A stretch of 64,000 nucleotides of DNA from Candidatus Aenigmatarchaeota archaeon (GCA_017610225.1 JAFCCM010000004.1:6353-70352), one strand, 5' to 3'. Shown: positions 23,280 through 32,418, counted from the first letter of the stretch. A program made the numbers and translations. The notes: generated by a model from the letters alone, not told the origin.

Positions 23280-24974
23280 TTATTTCACCTTTTTCTTTAA
23301 AGATATCTTATATAGCACATTATCCTTGAATACAACAGCATGAGAACCGTTTGAACATATCGTCATATCTTCAGATATAATAGGATCATTCACTACTTTA
23401 ACATCAACTACTCCCATTTTATTTACAGACAATTCAAGCTGTCCATCTTCCGTGATACTTGCACAAACTCCAGTTTCTAGTACAGCGAAATTCATTTCTA
23501 TATAATCTACATCTTTTATTTCTCTGAAATCATAATTGTCGTATTTTTGAGAAAGTCTAAATATAAATTTATCGTATCTTCCTTTCTTAGAACCCACAAC
23601 AACAATAATTCCATTATCAAACTTAGCATCAATGATTTTGTATCCAGCCAATTCCTTCAAATGGATTTGATAATGTAATCCAACCTTTGGGAATATAGAG
23701 GCATACCATGCCTCTAACATATCCTGCATGACTAATCCATTAAAAGGAAGGCTTGAATTATCCATAACATTCGCTACTGGGCTTATGACTGCTTGCGTAG
23801 AATTCGGCATTTCTATGAATTTCAATTCATTCAAAATAGAGCCTTGTTTTACATATATCGTTCCCTTATAGGATATCAAAAAGTCTCCAGATATATCAAC
23901 TTGTATATCATTGTCTAAACTTACATTCTTAAGTTTTAACTTGTTGTTCTCAAGATTTGCTGCAATGATATAAGCCTTTTTTGTAGTAACGGCAAATTCA
24001 CTCGTCTTTAGAACCATATGACGATTTATGTTATTTACATACAACTCATCTTCTGTCAAAACAATAGTATTGCCATCGATCCAAGAATAACTAATTATGT
24101 TCTTAGTAAACTCTTTCATCTTATCTATGACGATATACTGCCCTCCGCTCAATACCTTCGCTACAACAGATGGATGAATAATGATAACATTCTGCATACC
24201 AAACGGAGGCTCCATCCTTTTGCCTTCTTCAAATAAAGCCTTATACCAATCTCTATATGCTTGCGGTATAGAGTCAAGCGGTTCGCATACGCTAGGAATA
24301 GAAACTCTCTTATTAAATACGGAGATATTCTTTTGCATCCTTTCTTTCATATCATTTATGGAAGGATGTTTTCCCTTAAAAGGATGAATGCCTACAAACA
24401 TCTGGAAAGTAATAATGCCCCAACTAAACCAATCGCTTAACTCAGAAAATGATTTAGCATGCCGATCCTTAATATTTTCCATAATCGCCGTAGCAGGAAA
24501 ATGCGGAGTTTGATAACTATCTACATCTATGAAAAATATATTATTAAACTTATCGTTGACTAGGAAGTTTAATTCGTTTACATCTACAACTAAAATACCG
24601 TTGTCATGGACATGTTTCATTGTCTCCCTGAATTTCTTAACTAATTCTATGATATCTTCTCTTTTTAAAGAATTCCTACTTTTGAAGGATTTGGTAAATA
24701 TCTTGCAAAGAGGATTAGTATTCTTTACAAACTTCATTGTATATCCAATAGGATTATTTTTAGCATTTAATACAACATTTTCTGGTCTAATAATATTGGG
24801 AGAAGTTAATGTTTGAAGTTCCTGTATCTTAGCAACAGGAATCATTTTAGATGGATCATTGTATATCTTATAAGCTACATTATTTAGAACGTAGACTTGG
24901 CCTTCCCCGCCGGAGGCAAGGAAGGCATTCTTCGTAAGATTTTTTTCTGAACCCCCTTTAACAAATACTTTCAT
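23280..24974 (-). CDS. Protein kinase with C-terminal beta-propeller-like domain
   Basis: 564 residues. Kinase domain about 15-260: glycine loop SGGEGQVY (21-28), Lys36 in VAYKIY, catalytic-loop equivalent VVDVNELNFLV (about 129-139) and FIDVDSY (148-154) as metal loop, SDWFSWG, and a C-lobe. The HRD and DFG triads are atypical (VD, IDVD), as in YegI-type bacterial kinases. The C-terminal 280 residues are strand-rich repeats suggesting a sensor. Its neighbours are a PP2C and a VWA protein, the same trio as E. coli yegI-pphC-yegL. Likely a phosphorylation switch. Confidence 0.82.
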   Translation of the reverse strand: MKVFVKGGSEKNLTKNAFLASGGEGQVYVLNNVAYKIYNDPSKMIPVAKIQELQTLTSPNIIRPENVVLNAKNNPIGYTMKFVKNTNPLCKIFTKSFKSRNSLKREDIIELVKKFRETMKHVHDNGILVVDVNELNFLVNDKFNNIFFIDVDSYQTPHFPATAIMENIKDRHAKSFSELSDWFSWGIITFQMFVGIHPFKGKHPSINDMKERMQKNISVFNKRVSIPSVCEPLDSIPQAYRDWYKALFEEGKRMEPPFGMQNVIIIHPSVVAKVLSGGQYIVIDKMKEFTKNIISYSWIDGNTIVLTEDELYVNNINRHMVLKTSEFAVTTKKAYIIAANLENNKLKLKNVSLDNDIQVDISGDFLISYKGTIYVKQGSILNELKFIEMPNSTQAVISPVANVMDNSSLPFNGLVMQDMLEAWYASIFPKVGLHYQIHLKELAGYKIIDAKFDNGIIVVVGSKKGRYDKFIFRLSQKYDNYDFREIKDVDYIEMNFAVLETGVCASITEDGQLELSVNKMGVVDVKVVNDPIISEDMTICSNGSHAVVFKDNVLYKISLKKKVK

Positions 24975-24977
24975 ATA

Positions 24978-25163
24978 TTATCCAAACATTTCAAAAGTTG
25001 TGGTTACATAATCATCATATTTTTTTCTAGCAATAGATTCAGATTCAAATGGGCCGATTCTCTTGCCGGTTCTATGTCTGTAAAACCATTTTCCATTATC
25101 TTCATAAAATGCTACTTCTTTTGCTACAGGAAAAGGTTTTTCAAATACTAATTTTTTATCCAT
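24978..25163 (-). CDS. Small protein between kinase and phosphatase
   Basis: 61 residues with GKWFYRHRTGKRIGPFES...ARKKYDDYV, a short strand-helix pattern common in small phage and bacterial proteins. Position between the kinase and PP2C genes suggests a partner or adaptor; activity unknown. Confidence 0.65.
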   Translation of the reverse strand: MDKKLVFEKPFPVAKEVAFYEDNGKWFYRHRTGKRIGPFESESIARKKYDDYVTTTFEMFG

Positions 25164-25178
25164 ATAAAATACTTTTAT

Positions 25179-26033
25179 TCATTTCCCTATAAAAATTCCA
25201 GCTACAGACAAATCATCGTAATGTTCCCATTTATTTGTATTTGCTTCTTTCAATACTTTATTAAATCTTCGCTGAACGAACTCGCCTTGGAAGTTTTTAA
25301 AAGCCATTAATTCTTTTACAATGGTCATAAAATGAACTGGTCGTGCTTTTCTTCCGTAATCATTGGGATCAGTATTATAGAATGATTGAACCCCGTCAGA
25401 CATAAGCAATACGAACTCCAATTCCTGAGTATCCAATGTTATTACATACGGAGTAAAAAACTCTTGCAAAGCTATCTCTGGCATATAGTTTATTCCGCTA
25501 TTATCCAGGTGGTATGTTCTGATAATAATATTTTTTTCAGCCCTTCTCATATCCATTATTCTAGCATGATAGAAATGATAAGATAAATAAGAAGGGTATC
25601 CATTACTTGCTTCTATATCAATAACTTCAGCAGTTCCATCTTTTTTCTTTATTACAATAGTTCCATCTCCCCAACAAACTATTTTTGTTTTTTGTTTTTT
25701 AGAAACTGCGGTAAGTAGAGTAGCATCCAAACAATTTATATCATATTTTAAAGATTTGCAAATGTCTTCTAAATACCTTATTATGGGCTTATAATATAAT
25801 TCATTATCAAGAGAATTAAACAATAATCCATTAGTAGAAGTAATAAGATCCCATATATGTTTTCTTGCCGCTCCTACAAGTAATCTTGCTCCAAAATCTA
25901 CTTGAGGACTTGAAGAACAACCATCAGATAAAGCCGCCCATGAGACATTAAAATCTTTTAATGTCCCAGAGGCTGTGTAATCCTCACATACTTTATGTGA
26001 TGAACCTATTGTAAATACTGAATCTGTATTCAT
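25179..26033 (-). CDS. PP2C-type protein phosphatase
   Basis: 284 residues. PP2C metal and fold motifs: CEDY (16-19), ALSDGCSSSPQVDFGA (34-49), DATLL, CWGDGT, LMSDGV (about 209-214) and HYDDLSVAG near the end carrying the last metal aspartates. Complete. Removes phosphate from Ser/Thr, presumably from targets of the adjacent kinase. Resembles PphC rather than classic eukaryotic PP2C. Confidence 0.88.
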   Translation of the reverse strand: MNTDSVFTIGSSHKVCEDYTASGTLKDFNVSWAALSDGCSSSPQVDFGARLLVGAARKHIWDLITSTNGLLFNSLDNELYYKPIIRYLEDICKSLKYDINCLDATLLTAVSKKQKTKIVCWGDGTIVIKKKDGTAEVIDIEASNGYPSYLSYHFYHARIMDMRRAEKNIIIRTYHLDNSGINYMPEIALQEFFTPYVITLDTQELEFVLLMSDGVQSFYNTDPNDYGRKARPVHFMTIVKELMAFKNFQGEFVQRRFNKVLKEANTNKWEHYDDLSVAGIFIGK

Positions 26034-26044
26034 TTATTATCCGA

Positions 26045-26797
26045 TCATATTTCAAGAGAAATTGGAGTAGAAGCAACGCCGCTTCCTAAACTCTGACTCT
26101 GAGAACTAATTGACTTACTTACGAAAGCAGCCAACTTAGCAAGAGTCTTGGCATTTGCATTTCCAATCTCTACATATTGAGAAAGACCTGAATCATTCTT
26201 GAATTCATCAAGCCTAAAAGAAAGTCCAGGATTTACATTTGTTCCTACGCCAATAAGAACCGTAACGATTGATTCCAATGCTTCTGTTACCATAGCCTTC
26301 TGAACAGCGTTATCAACAGAGGCAGAATTCATTGCAGAATCATTATCATCACCATCGGTGATAATGAAAACAATACCATTCGTATTGAAATCATTGTCTA
26401 CAAGCTTCTTAGCATAATCCGTAGTTGCCACTATTGAGTTTTCAGAAGCATCATACAATGCAGTTGCTCCACCAATGGTCATACAATGGTCATAATCCGC
26501 AAGATTACAGTTTTCCAAAAGCTTAAATCCATGGATTTCAATAACTGAACTATCAAAACCAACCAATCTAAGCATAAGGTTATCTGCTCTTGGGCTACGA
26601 GCGCAGGACTTTATAACTTCCTTGATAGCCGCTTCCATTTCGCTCTTAAAAGGCGAAACACTTCCACTCTGGTCAACCACAATGGTCACTAGAGTATACT
26701 CCGTTGCTCCCAATTCATTCAAGGATGTATGAGAGTATCCGTAAGACCCAGTAGGCAACTTTCCGCTAACCATATTTTCATCGTTCAACTTCGGCAT
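26045..26797 (-). CDS. VWA-domain protein (YegL/TerY type)
   Basis: 250 residues, nearly all one von Willebrand A domain. MIDAS metal site: DQSGS (42-46), the threonine in GGATALYDA, and ITDGDD. No signal peptide, so cytoplasmic. Such proteins bind partners through the metal. First of the trio VWA, phosphatase, kinase. Confidence 0.88.
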   Translation of the reverse strand: MPKLNDENMVSGKLPTGSYGYSHTSLNELGATEYTLVTIVVDQSGSVSPFKSEMEAAIKEVIKSCARSPRADNLMLRLVGFDSSVIEIHGFKLLENCNLADYDHCMTIGGATALYDASENSIVATTDYAKKLVDNDFNTNGIVFIITDGDDNDSAMNSASVDNAVQKAMVTEALESIVTVLIGVGTNVNPGLSFRLDEFKNDSGLSQYVEIGNANAKTLAKLAAFVSKSISSQSQSLGSGVASTPISLEI

Positions 26798-26895
26798 TGT
26801 AATTCTCCTTTCTTAAAGTTTTTGGCTTTTTAATTAACCTATATTTTTCACCCATAACAACAGCACAAAATTCTATTGTTTCAAATCTTTAATTT

Positions 26896-27564
26896 TTATT
26901 TCCTTTCTTCCAACTTTTTTCTTATCTCTTCAACGTCATATTTGATAAGCAACGCCATTCCTATATCTTCATCTTTACCGAATATCTTTTTCCATATTGT
27001 CTCGTTGCCTATCATTTCTTTGATATTAACTACTTCATGCAGAAAGCGGTTTTTGTTCCAACCACTTATATCCCCAAGGCAAACTTTATCCCATGTTTTG
27101 CCTCTCGCTTCCCATTGCCTATATTATATTCCCTCTGGAGGATCAGTGTTATTCCAATAAGAATAATCTTCTACTTTTTCGGGAACTTTAAAATCTTTAA
27201 GAATCCAATATTCTCCATAAGGAATGACATAGGTTTTATTATTATACAGCCATATATTCAAAGAACAATCTATACCAAAGGGTTCTCCCTTAATATAACT
27301 TTCACTTGCCAAATAAGAATGTTTTAATACATGCCTTGTTTTTATTTGACTACCTCTGGACTTAAGGTATTCTTCCCAAGTCATTGTATTTTTACAATAA
27401 GATTCATTATAGATTTCTTTTGTCACTTCATCCGTAACACATCCTGAAAGAGCTTTTACTTTTTCAGAAACAAGGCTAAAACAATGCTCTCTGAAACATG
27501 GTATAAAGCTTTTGTAACAGGTACTTATAGGCATTCACCAAGCTGTATGAATTTTTGTACTCAT
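26896..27564 (-). pseudogene. Unknown gene with two in-frame stops
   Basis: From ATG 27564 (GGGG ribosome site) one frame of 222 codons is broken only by TGA at 27535-27537 (after MSTKIHTAW) and TAA at 27124-27126 (after WNNTDPPEGI). Sequence on both sides is clearly coding, for example YRQWEARGKTWDKV and DVEEIRKKLEERK. Expected product about 220 residues, unknown function. It fills the otherwise empty stretch 26798-27123. Nonsense changes, readthrough or sequencing error. Confidence 0.65.
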
Positions 27565-27574
27565 AATTATTCCC

Positions 27575-27745
27575 CTACAGAGTCAACCCTGCTTCATCTC
27601 TTACAAGTATTCGCAAATCTTCTAAAAATCTATCTGAATCAAAATTTTCTTCTTCATCATTTCCATACTTTTCATTCTCTACATCACTAGCCAATCGTCT
27701 TAAAGCATTAGCTATTTTTGTTTCATATTCTATCCCTGAATTCAT
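27575..27745 (-). CDS. 56-residue acidic helical protein
   Basis: MNSGIEYETKIANALRRLA..., with GGAG before the ATG. Acidic, helical, ending EAGLTL. Unknown. Confidence 0.6.
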   Translation of the reverse strand: MNSGIEYETKIANALRRLASDVENEKYGNDEEENFDSDRFLEDLRILVRDEAGLTL

Positions 27746-27755
27746 TATTATCTCC

Positions 27756-28043
27756 TTAAATAATTACTGCTTTATAAGTAGCCATTTTAAAACTCTTTTT
27801 AACAATTTCATAAAATCTATAATAATTTACCTTTGTTTCAAGAAATTCAAGAAAACTCTTTTTATCAATAAATGTAGAAACTGAATAAACGCCAGAGGAA
27901 TCAGCCTCATTAATACTACACCAAATAATATTTCCGTTCTTTTTTCTATAAATAGTAAATTTATTATCAACAAATAATATTGTAGCACGAAATTTATAAA
28001 TCTTCTTGCTTTTTGTATCTACTATTGTTCTTTTTAAATACAT
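27756..28043 (-). CDS. Unknown 95-residue basic protein
   Basis: Beta-rich N-terminal half (MYLKRTIVDTKSKKIYKF...) and a helical basic end. First gene after tandem promoters at 28066-28154, so it heads the kinase/phosphatase operon. Confidence 0.6.
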   Translation of the reverse strand: MYLKRTIVDTKSKKIYKFRATILFVDNKFTIYRKKNGNIIWCSINEADSSGVYSVSTFIDKKSFLEFLETKVNYYRFYEIVKKSFKMATYKAVII

Positions 28044-28065
28044 CCTATTACTCCTTTTCTGCTTT

Positions 28066-28093
28066 ATTATACTGTCGATTTATTTGATTACAA
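28066..28093 (-). promoter_or_regulatory. Phage promoter (proximal of a pair)
   Basis: -35 TTGTAA (28088-28093), 16-base spacer, TATAAT (28066-28071). Confidence 0.7.
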
Positions 28094-28126
28094 CTTTTTT
28101 CTTTTTATGCCTTCTGCTTTCACAGC

Positions 28127-28154
28127 ATTATACCCTAAGAAATTAAAATTGCAA
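28127..28154 (-). promoter_or_regulatory. Phage promoter (distal of a pair)
   Basis: TTGCAA (28149-28154), 16-base spacer, TATAAT (28127-28132). With the proximal copy it may raise expression of the operon holding the kinase trio. The plus-strand cassette begins right beyond its -35. Confidence 0.72.
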
Positions 28155-28235
28155 CAAAAAAATCCAGAATTTCTTCAAGTTTTTTAGAGGATTTTCCGAT
28201 AGTATATAATATTTAATAATAAAAGGAGATAGAAT

Positions 28236-28433
28236 ATGATAGAAATAAAAGGAGAAAAATACTATACACCTAAAGAAGTATCAACAAAGTTTAATGTAAC
28301 AATAGGAACCGTTGCCAGATGGAGACAAGAAGGAAAACTAAATGGTCACAAAATAAGCTCTCATAAGTTCATATTTAGCGAAACTGATTTGGAAAAAATG
28401 GTCAAGGGAGAAAATAATGAATCAAAAATATAG
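28236..28433 (+). CDS. Small MerR/excisionase-type HTH protein
   Basis: 65 residues: YYTPKEVSTKFNVTIGTVARWRQEGKL is a helix-turn-helix of the MerR/excisionase kind, followed by HKFIFSETDLEKM. AAAAGGAG precedes the ATG. It overlaps the nuclease gene by 17 bases, so the two are translationally coupled. Could recruit the nuclease to DNA or control the cassette. Confidence 0.8.
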   Translation: MIEIKGEKYYTPKEVSTKFNVTIGTVARWRQEGKLNGHKISSHKFIFSETDLEKMVKGENNESKI

Positions 28434-29517
28434 TATAGAAACAGCTAAACAAATTTTCAAAGATGAAGGCTGTGAGCTATTAGAAACAAAATATTTAAAT
28501 TGCAATATCCCAATGAAATATAAATGTAAATGCGGAAACATATCTAAAATAAGCTTATGTTCATTTAAAAATGGTACAAGATGCAGAAAATGTTGTATAG
28601 AAAGATCAAAATATACTTACCAAGAAGTGTATGATTACTTTAGAGAAAAAGGTTGTGAACTACTATCAAAAGAATATGCTGGTTCTAAAAAATATCTTGA
28701 ATATAGATGTGCCTGCGGCAATGTAGCAAAAATAGAATTTAGAATTTTTAAATCAGGGCATTTGTGTAAAAAATGTTCTGGCAAAAGAATGGTAAAAACA
28801 ATGCATAAAAGATATAATGGCAAATTATATTCTCAAACAAAAAAATTCAAGAAACAAAAAGAAAAAACTTGCCTAAAAAAATATGGCGTAAAAAACCCTC
28901 TTCAAAATGAAGAGATAAAAAAGAATAGAGAGAAAACATGCATGAAAAAATATGGAGTAAAAAATGTGTGTCAAACAAAATCACATCAAAATGCTGTTGC
29001 AAAAACGTTAAAAGAAAAATATGGAGTTGAATATTCTAGTCAAATACCAGGATTTGGAGATAAAGTTAAAGCAACAATGATGAAAAAATACGGAGTTCCT
29101 TCAGGTGTCTATTTAATTAGTCCATGCTCGAAAGAAAGCCAAAAGCTATTTTTTGAGATACATAAAAAATTATCAAAGAACATTGCTAAGAAAAATCATT
29201 TTGGTAAATTAAATGCAGAATTTGTTGCATGCCTTGAAGGTCAATATTTTAAATATGATTTTGTTAATACAAAGTTAAAAAGAGTTATAGAATATAATGG
29301 ATATAATTTTCATCCTAAGCCAGAGCAAAATGAAAATGAAATAGGATGGTGCTCTTTTCATCCCAATAAGACAGTTAAAGATGCTAGGAAGTATGAAAAA
29401 AAGAAATATCTAACCTTAGAAAAAAGAGGATATAAAATACTAACTGTCTGGGACTATGAATTCAAGAAAAATCCTAAACAGTTAGTGCAAAAGTGTATTG
29501 ATTTCTTATTATCTTAG
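28417..29517 (+). CDS. Homing endonuclease-like protein, Vsr-like C terminus
   Basis: 366 residues. N-terminal two repeats with CKCGN and C-A-C-G-N zinc-type modules, then three to four repeats of the type (T)C-x-KKYGVxNxxQ, typical DNA-binding repeats of phage homing enzymes, then a nuclease-like end: KYDFVNTKLKRVIEYNG, WCSFHPNK, and YKILTVWDYEFKKNP as in Vsr/EDxHD enzymes. Stop overlaps the convergent nicotinamidase stop. Likely cuts and copies itself into cassette-free relatives. Confidence 0.72.
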   Translation: MNQKYSIETAKQIFKDEGCELLETKYLNCNIPMKYKCKCGNISKISLCSFKNGTRCRKCCIERSKYTYQEVYDYFREKGCELLSKEYAGSKKYLEYRCACGNVAKIEFRIFKSGHLCKKCSGKRMVKTMHKRYNGKLYSQTKKFKKQKEKTCLKKYGVKNPLQNEEIKKNREKTCMKKYGVKNVCQTKSHQNAVAKTLKEKYGVEYSSQIPGFGDKVKATMMKKYGVPSGVYLISPCSKESQKLFFEIHKKLSKNIAKKNHFGKLNAEFVACLEGQYFKYDFVNTKLKRVIEYNGYNFHPKPEQNENEIGWCSFHPNKTVKDARKYEKKKYLTLEKRGYKILTVWDYEFKKNPKQLVQKCIDFLLS

Positions 29518-30309
29518 AAAATCTACACTTGTTGATAGCTGCATCCCCTTAGCTGTCATATCCTTAATAAATTGATCTTGAGAAGCTTCAAAACCAGTAA
29601 CAGGGCTAGTGCAATCAGTTAGTAAAACTATTTTAGATACATAACTGTCGTCTCCGAATGCGGAGGCGATGTCTCTAACTGTGAAATTAAGGCAGTGCGA
29701 ACCAGCTTCGCCAGCTACTGCAATCAAATCTGCTTCCATCAATGTATTGATAAGTCCTGTATTTATTTGCGTAGTTGGGTCAGCAGGATCTGTAACCTCA
29801 CTTTTAATTGCACTATAATGCTCCGTATAAACATTTGAACCCTTAGTAACATAATCGACAAGAGCGAACTGAGATTCTTCCCACTTAACTAAAGAATCAA
29901 AAAGAATAGGCAAAACTCCATGCCCTCTACTGCCAATTAAACAATGAGGAGGCCAGATCCAAAGCGGATACTTGCCGCCAGTTTCCAATGCTTCCACGTA
30001 TTCAGTCATTCTCTTTGTAAGGCTTGGCTTAGTAGGAGTCCAAATACCATTCTTAACATCGCTCGTAGTGATAATTGTAAATGGCGAAGGGTGAGAACCA
30101 TTAGCAGCCTTCCAAAAAATCGGATGGGCAACATCAACGAAATGGTGAGAATCTAAAGTTACATGGATATCTTCAAGTTTGTCAGAAACCCTATCAACCA
30201 TCTTGGCAAGTCTCGCCATGTCCTTCTCTGCCCCTGCTACATAAAGATTGCCCTTGGGGTCACAAAAATCTGTTTGAGGGTCAATGGCAACCAAATGTAC
30301 GTTTTTCAT
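29509..30309 (-). CDS. Nicotinamidase / isochorismatase family hydrolase
   Basis: 266 residues from MKNVHLVAIDPQTDF; AAAGGAG before 30309 and the promoter at 30353-30380 exclude a longer frame. Family features: Asp in IDPQTDF, metal-site DSHH, WPPHC, a lysine in VTKGSN, and the nucleophile Cys in AGEAGSHCLNF. Nicotinamidases convert nicotinamide to nicotinate in NAD salvage; a specific substrate is not proven. Confidence 0.85.
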   Translation of the reverse strand: MKNVHLVAIDPQTDFCDPKGNLYVAGAEKDMARLAKMVDRVSDKLEDIHVTLDSHHFVDVAHPIFWKAANGSHPSPFTIITTSDVKNGIWTPTKPSLTKRMTEYVEALETGGKYPLWIWPPHCLIGSRGHGVLPILFDSLVKWEESQFALVDYVTKGSNVYTEHYSAIKSEVTDPADPTTQINTGLINTLMEADLIAVAGEAGSHCLNFTVRDIASAFGDDSYVSKIVLLTDCTSPVTGFEASQDQFIKDMTAKGMQLSTSVDFLR

Positions 30310-30352
30310 CTTTTTCTCCTTTATTATGTTAAAGTAATTTCTCTTACACCCT

Positions 30353-30380
30353 ATTATACTGTCATTTTTTCTTTTCGCAA
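30353..30380 (-). promoter_or_regulatory. Phage promoter
   Basis: -35 TTGCGA (30375-30380), 16-base spacer, TATAAT (30353-30358); 44 bases before the nicotinamidase start. Confidence 0.75.
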
Positions 30381-30400
30381 CAGGAATATGAAAAATATTT

Positions 30401-30958
30401 TCAACCACCGGCAGCAGTTAAAATATCCGCATCCCACTCAAAATCTTCATATTTCTTTTCCCATTTATCAGATTGTTCACATACTTTTATAATTCTTGAA
30501 TCAATAGCCTTATATTCTTTACTTGAAGTAATCTTTTTTTCATACTCATCCCACATTTCTTGTAACATTGTTTCATAAAATGTACTATGTCGTTTATTTT
30601 GTAACTTGTCCAAAAGAAAAATCGTACAAGCATTTTTGTATTTCATAATGGGCTGTATATCAAATATTTCAAAAGAAGCAAAATTATCATCCGTCCACCA
30701 AATATTAACGTGAAGAACAATTCCCAACTTAGAAATTTCAAAAAGATATACATTGTTATATTTATTTATAAGATTCTTAGTTTCCTTAATCATAGCATCC
30801 ATCAACTTTTTAGGAGGCATAGATGGTTTGGAAAATTTATTATCCTGCTTTACAAAAGTACTAGCGAGTTCAGCAGGATAGCTAACTTCAAGTTTTTTAC
30901 ATAATTCTCTAAGCAAATTGAGTCTTTGAGTTTTTACTTTATCGTCATTCTCCTTCAT
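30401..30958 (-). CDS. Unknown 185-residue protein
   Basis: Charged, helical at both ends with a strand-rich middle (GIVLHVNIWWTDDNFASFEIF). First gene after the promoter at 30979-31006. Not recognised. Confidence 0.65.
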   Translation of the reverse strand: MKENDDKVKTQRLNLLRELCKKLEVSYPAELASTFVKQDNKFSKPSMPPKKLMDAMIKETKNLINKYNNVYLFEISKLGIVLHVNIWWTDDNFASFEIFDIQPIMKYKNACTIFLLDKLQNKRHSTFYETMLQEMWDEYEKKITSSKEYKAIDSRIIKVCEQSDKWEKKYEDFEWDADILTAAGG

Positions 30959-30978
30959 TGTATTCTCCCTTTTATCCT

Positions 30979-31006
30979 ATTATACTTTGAATTTCTAGAT
31001 TTGCAC
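30979..31006 (-). promoter_or_regulatory. Phage promoter
   Basis: -35 GTGCAA (31001-31006), 16-base spacer, TATAAT (30979-30984). Confidence 0.7.
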
Positions 31007-31008
31007 CA

Positions 31009-31221
31009 CTATTCTTCGGAAATAATAATATTTATTTCTGCTATACCCCCATTATCATTATGAAAATAACGGATATCGTTAAAAGACATGCTAAGCACTT
31101 CAACATGCTTGTTGCTCTCTCTCCAAGAATCGAAATATTTGCATATATTCTCTTTAGCTCTTTCTACGTCATAAATATCATAATATTTTTCTCTAAAAGT
31201 TACTATTCTTGTTTTTGGCAT
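31009..31221 (-). CDS. Unknown 70-residue protein
   Basis: MPKTRIVTFREKYYDIYDVER..., alpha/beta, acidic end. Overlaps the helical gene upstream by 19 bases. Confidence 0.55.
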   Translation of the reverse strand: MPKTRIVTFREKYYDIYDVERAKENICKYFDSWRESNKHVEVLSMSFNDIRYFHNDNGGIAEINIIISEE

Positions 31222-31601
31222 TTATTTTCTCCTGCTGATAAATATTTTTCAACAAAACTCATAGAAGTTGACATGTCTCCATGAATAATTCCAGACTTCT
31301 TCAAATTATTATATACTATTCTATATGCTTCAAGCTGTTCTCTCAAAAAACTTAAGCTGATAAATAAACCACTGCTGTTTTCTTCAATGGAACTAAATAA
31401 TTCATCAAATTGCATAAGTAAAATGTCTTTTACATCTTCTGCCAAGTTGGTATCTTTTCTGATTTTATCTTTCATCATAAGTAACATAGTATGAGTTTTA
31501 GTTGTTATACTACAAGATAAAGTAGTATTGCCAACTAATTGCCTCATATTCTGAATAAGCATTTCCAGCATTGTATCATAACTAATATTTGATTCTACCA
31601 T
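31203..31601 (-). CDS. Helical protein of the cluster type
   Basis: 132 residues: long amphipathic helices (MLEMLIQNMRQLVGNTT..., SSGLFISLSFLREQLEAYR) like the proteins at 13.9-22.4 kb, here outside that cluster. Not recognised. Confidence 0.6.
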   Translation of the reverse strand: MVESNISYDTMLEMLIQNMRQLVGNTTLSCSITTKTHTMLLMMKDKIRKDTNLAEDVKDILLMQFDELFSSIEENSSGLFISLSFLREQLEAYRIVYNNLKKSGIIHGDMSTSMSFVEKYLSAGENKCQKQE

Positions 31602-31616
31602 TATAACTCCTTCAAT

Positions 31617-31850
31617 CTAATCTCTAGGGAAACCCAAACCGTATTGACAATAATCCTCGATATAATTATTAAATATTAACTTGTATGTCATATAATAATT
31701 TTCATCTATCCAAGAAAGCTTATCACATTTATGACAACAAAAAGAAGCCTTGTCTTTGTAAAATTTAATCCAATTTACAGTTTCACAATAAGGACAGATA
31801 ACTTTTGTCCATGAAGATAACTTTTTTGCATATTTCTTACATTTTTTCAT
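31617..31850 (-). CDS. Zinc-ribbon protein
   Basis: 77 residues with CPYC near 19-22 and C(C)HKC near 38-42, a compact zinc ribbon with WIKFYKDKASF between. Basic N terminus. Overlaps the next gene upstream. Confidence 0.65.
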   Translation of the reverse strand: MKKCKKYAKKLSSWTKVICPYCETVNWIKFYKDKASFCCHKCDKLSWIDENYYMTYKLIFNNYIEDYCQYGLGFPRD

Positions 31851-32412
31851 TTCTTACCACTCCTAAATGTTCAAGGATATTATAAAGCAACGGACTTTTT
31901 TCTTTGTTGTTATTATTCTCTGTTAAAGCACTTTCTATCCATGAAATATTTCCTATTTCTAATTTTGTTAATCCGCCATGTTTTTTACATCTAAGAAGTA
32001 TATCTCTAACCTCTGATATTTGAAAACAACAGGGAGATAATTCGCATTCTTCTATTGTTTCTTCGTTTTCTCTATTTCCAATAGCATTATCCCAATCTTG
32101 TTCACTTATACTTACTTTTATGAATGAGGACATACTTTTTGCTTCAGATTCTTTCTCAAATATTCTATATTCACCTATTCCAATAGATTCCTCTAATTCA
32201 TCAAAATACTCATTAGGAAAAAATATATTGCTGAATTCATACTTTGGAATATAAAGCATACAGCTACCAGTTTCAGAAAGCCCAAGAATACAGTTAATAC
32301 TTCTTACAGAAGTAAAAATATATTTATCAGGCCCAAGGACAACAAAAACTTTCTGTCCTATTTCAAAAGATGGAGTATGCTCTTCATGAAAAGAAAAATG
32401 TTTTTGTTTCAT
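31837..32412 (-). CDS. Unknown 191-residue protein
   Basis: N-terminal strand-rich domain (FEIGQKVFVVLGPDKYIF), acidic middle, and CCFQISEVRDILLRCKKHGG near 130-150. No firm family. In one operon with the DHH phosphoesterase. Confidence 0.6.
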   Translation of the reverse strand: MKQKHFSFHEEHTPSFEIGQKVFVVLGPDKYIFTSVRSINCILGLSETGSCMLYIPKYEFSNIFFPNEYFDELEESIGIGEYRIFEKESEAKSMSSFIKVSISEQDWDNAIGNRENEETIEECELSPCCFQISEVRDILLRCKKHGGLTKLEIGNISWIESALTENNNNKEKSPLLYNILEHLGVVRNEKM

Positions 32413-32418
32413 AATTAT

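Larger units (their letters stand above)
28155..29517 (+). mobile_element. HTH + Vsr-like nuclease cassette
   Basis: A plus-strand unit of two overlapping genes inserted between a minus-strand promoter and the end of the nicotinamidase gene. An own TATAAT lies at 28205-28210. The layout is repeated by a second cassette at 50405-51521 with unrelated genes. Boundaries are inferred. Confidence 0.6.
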
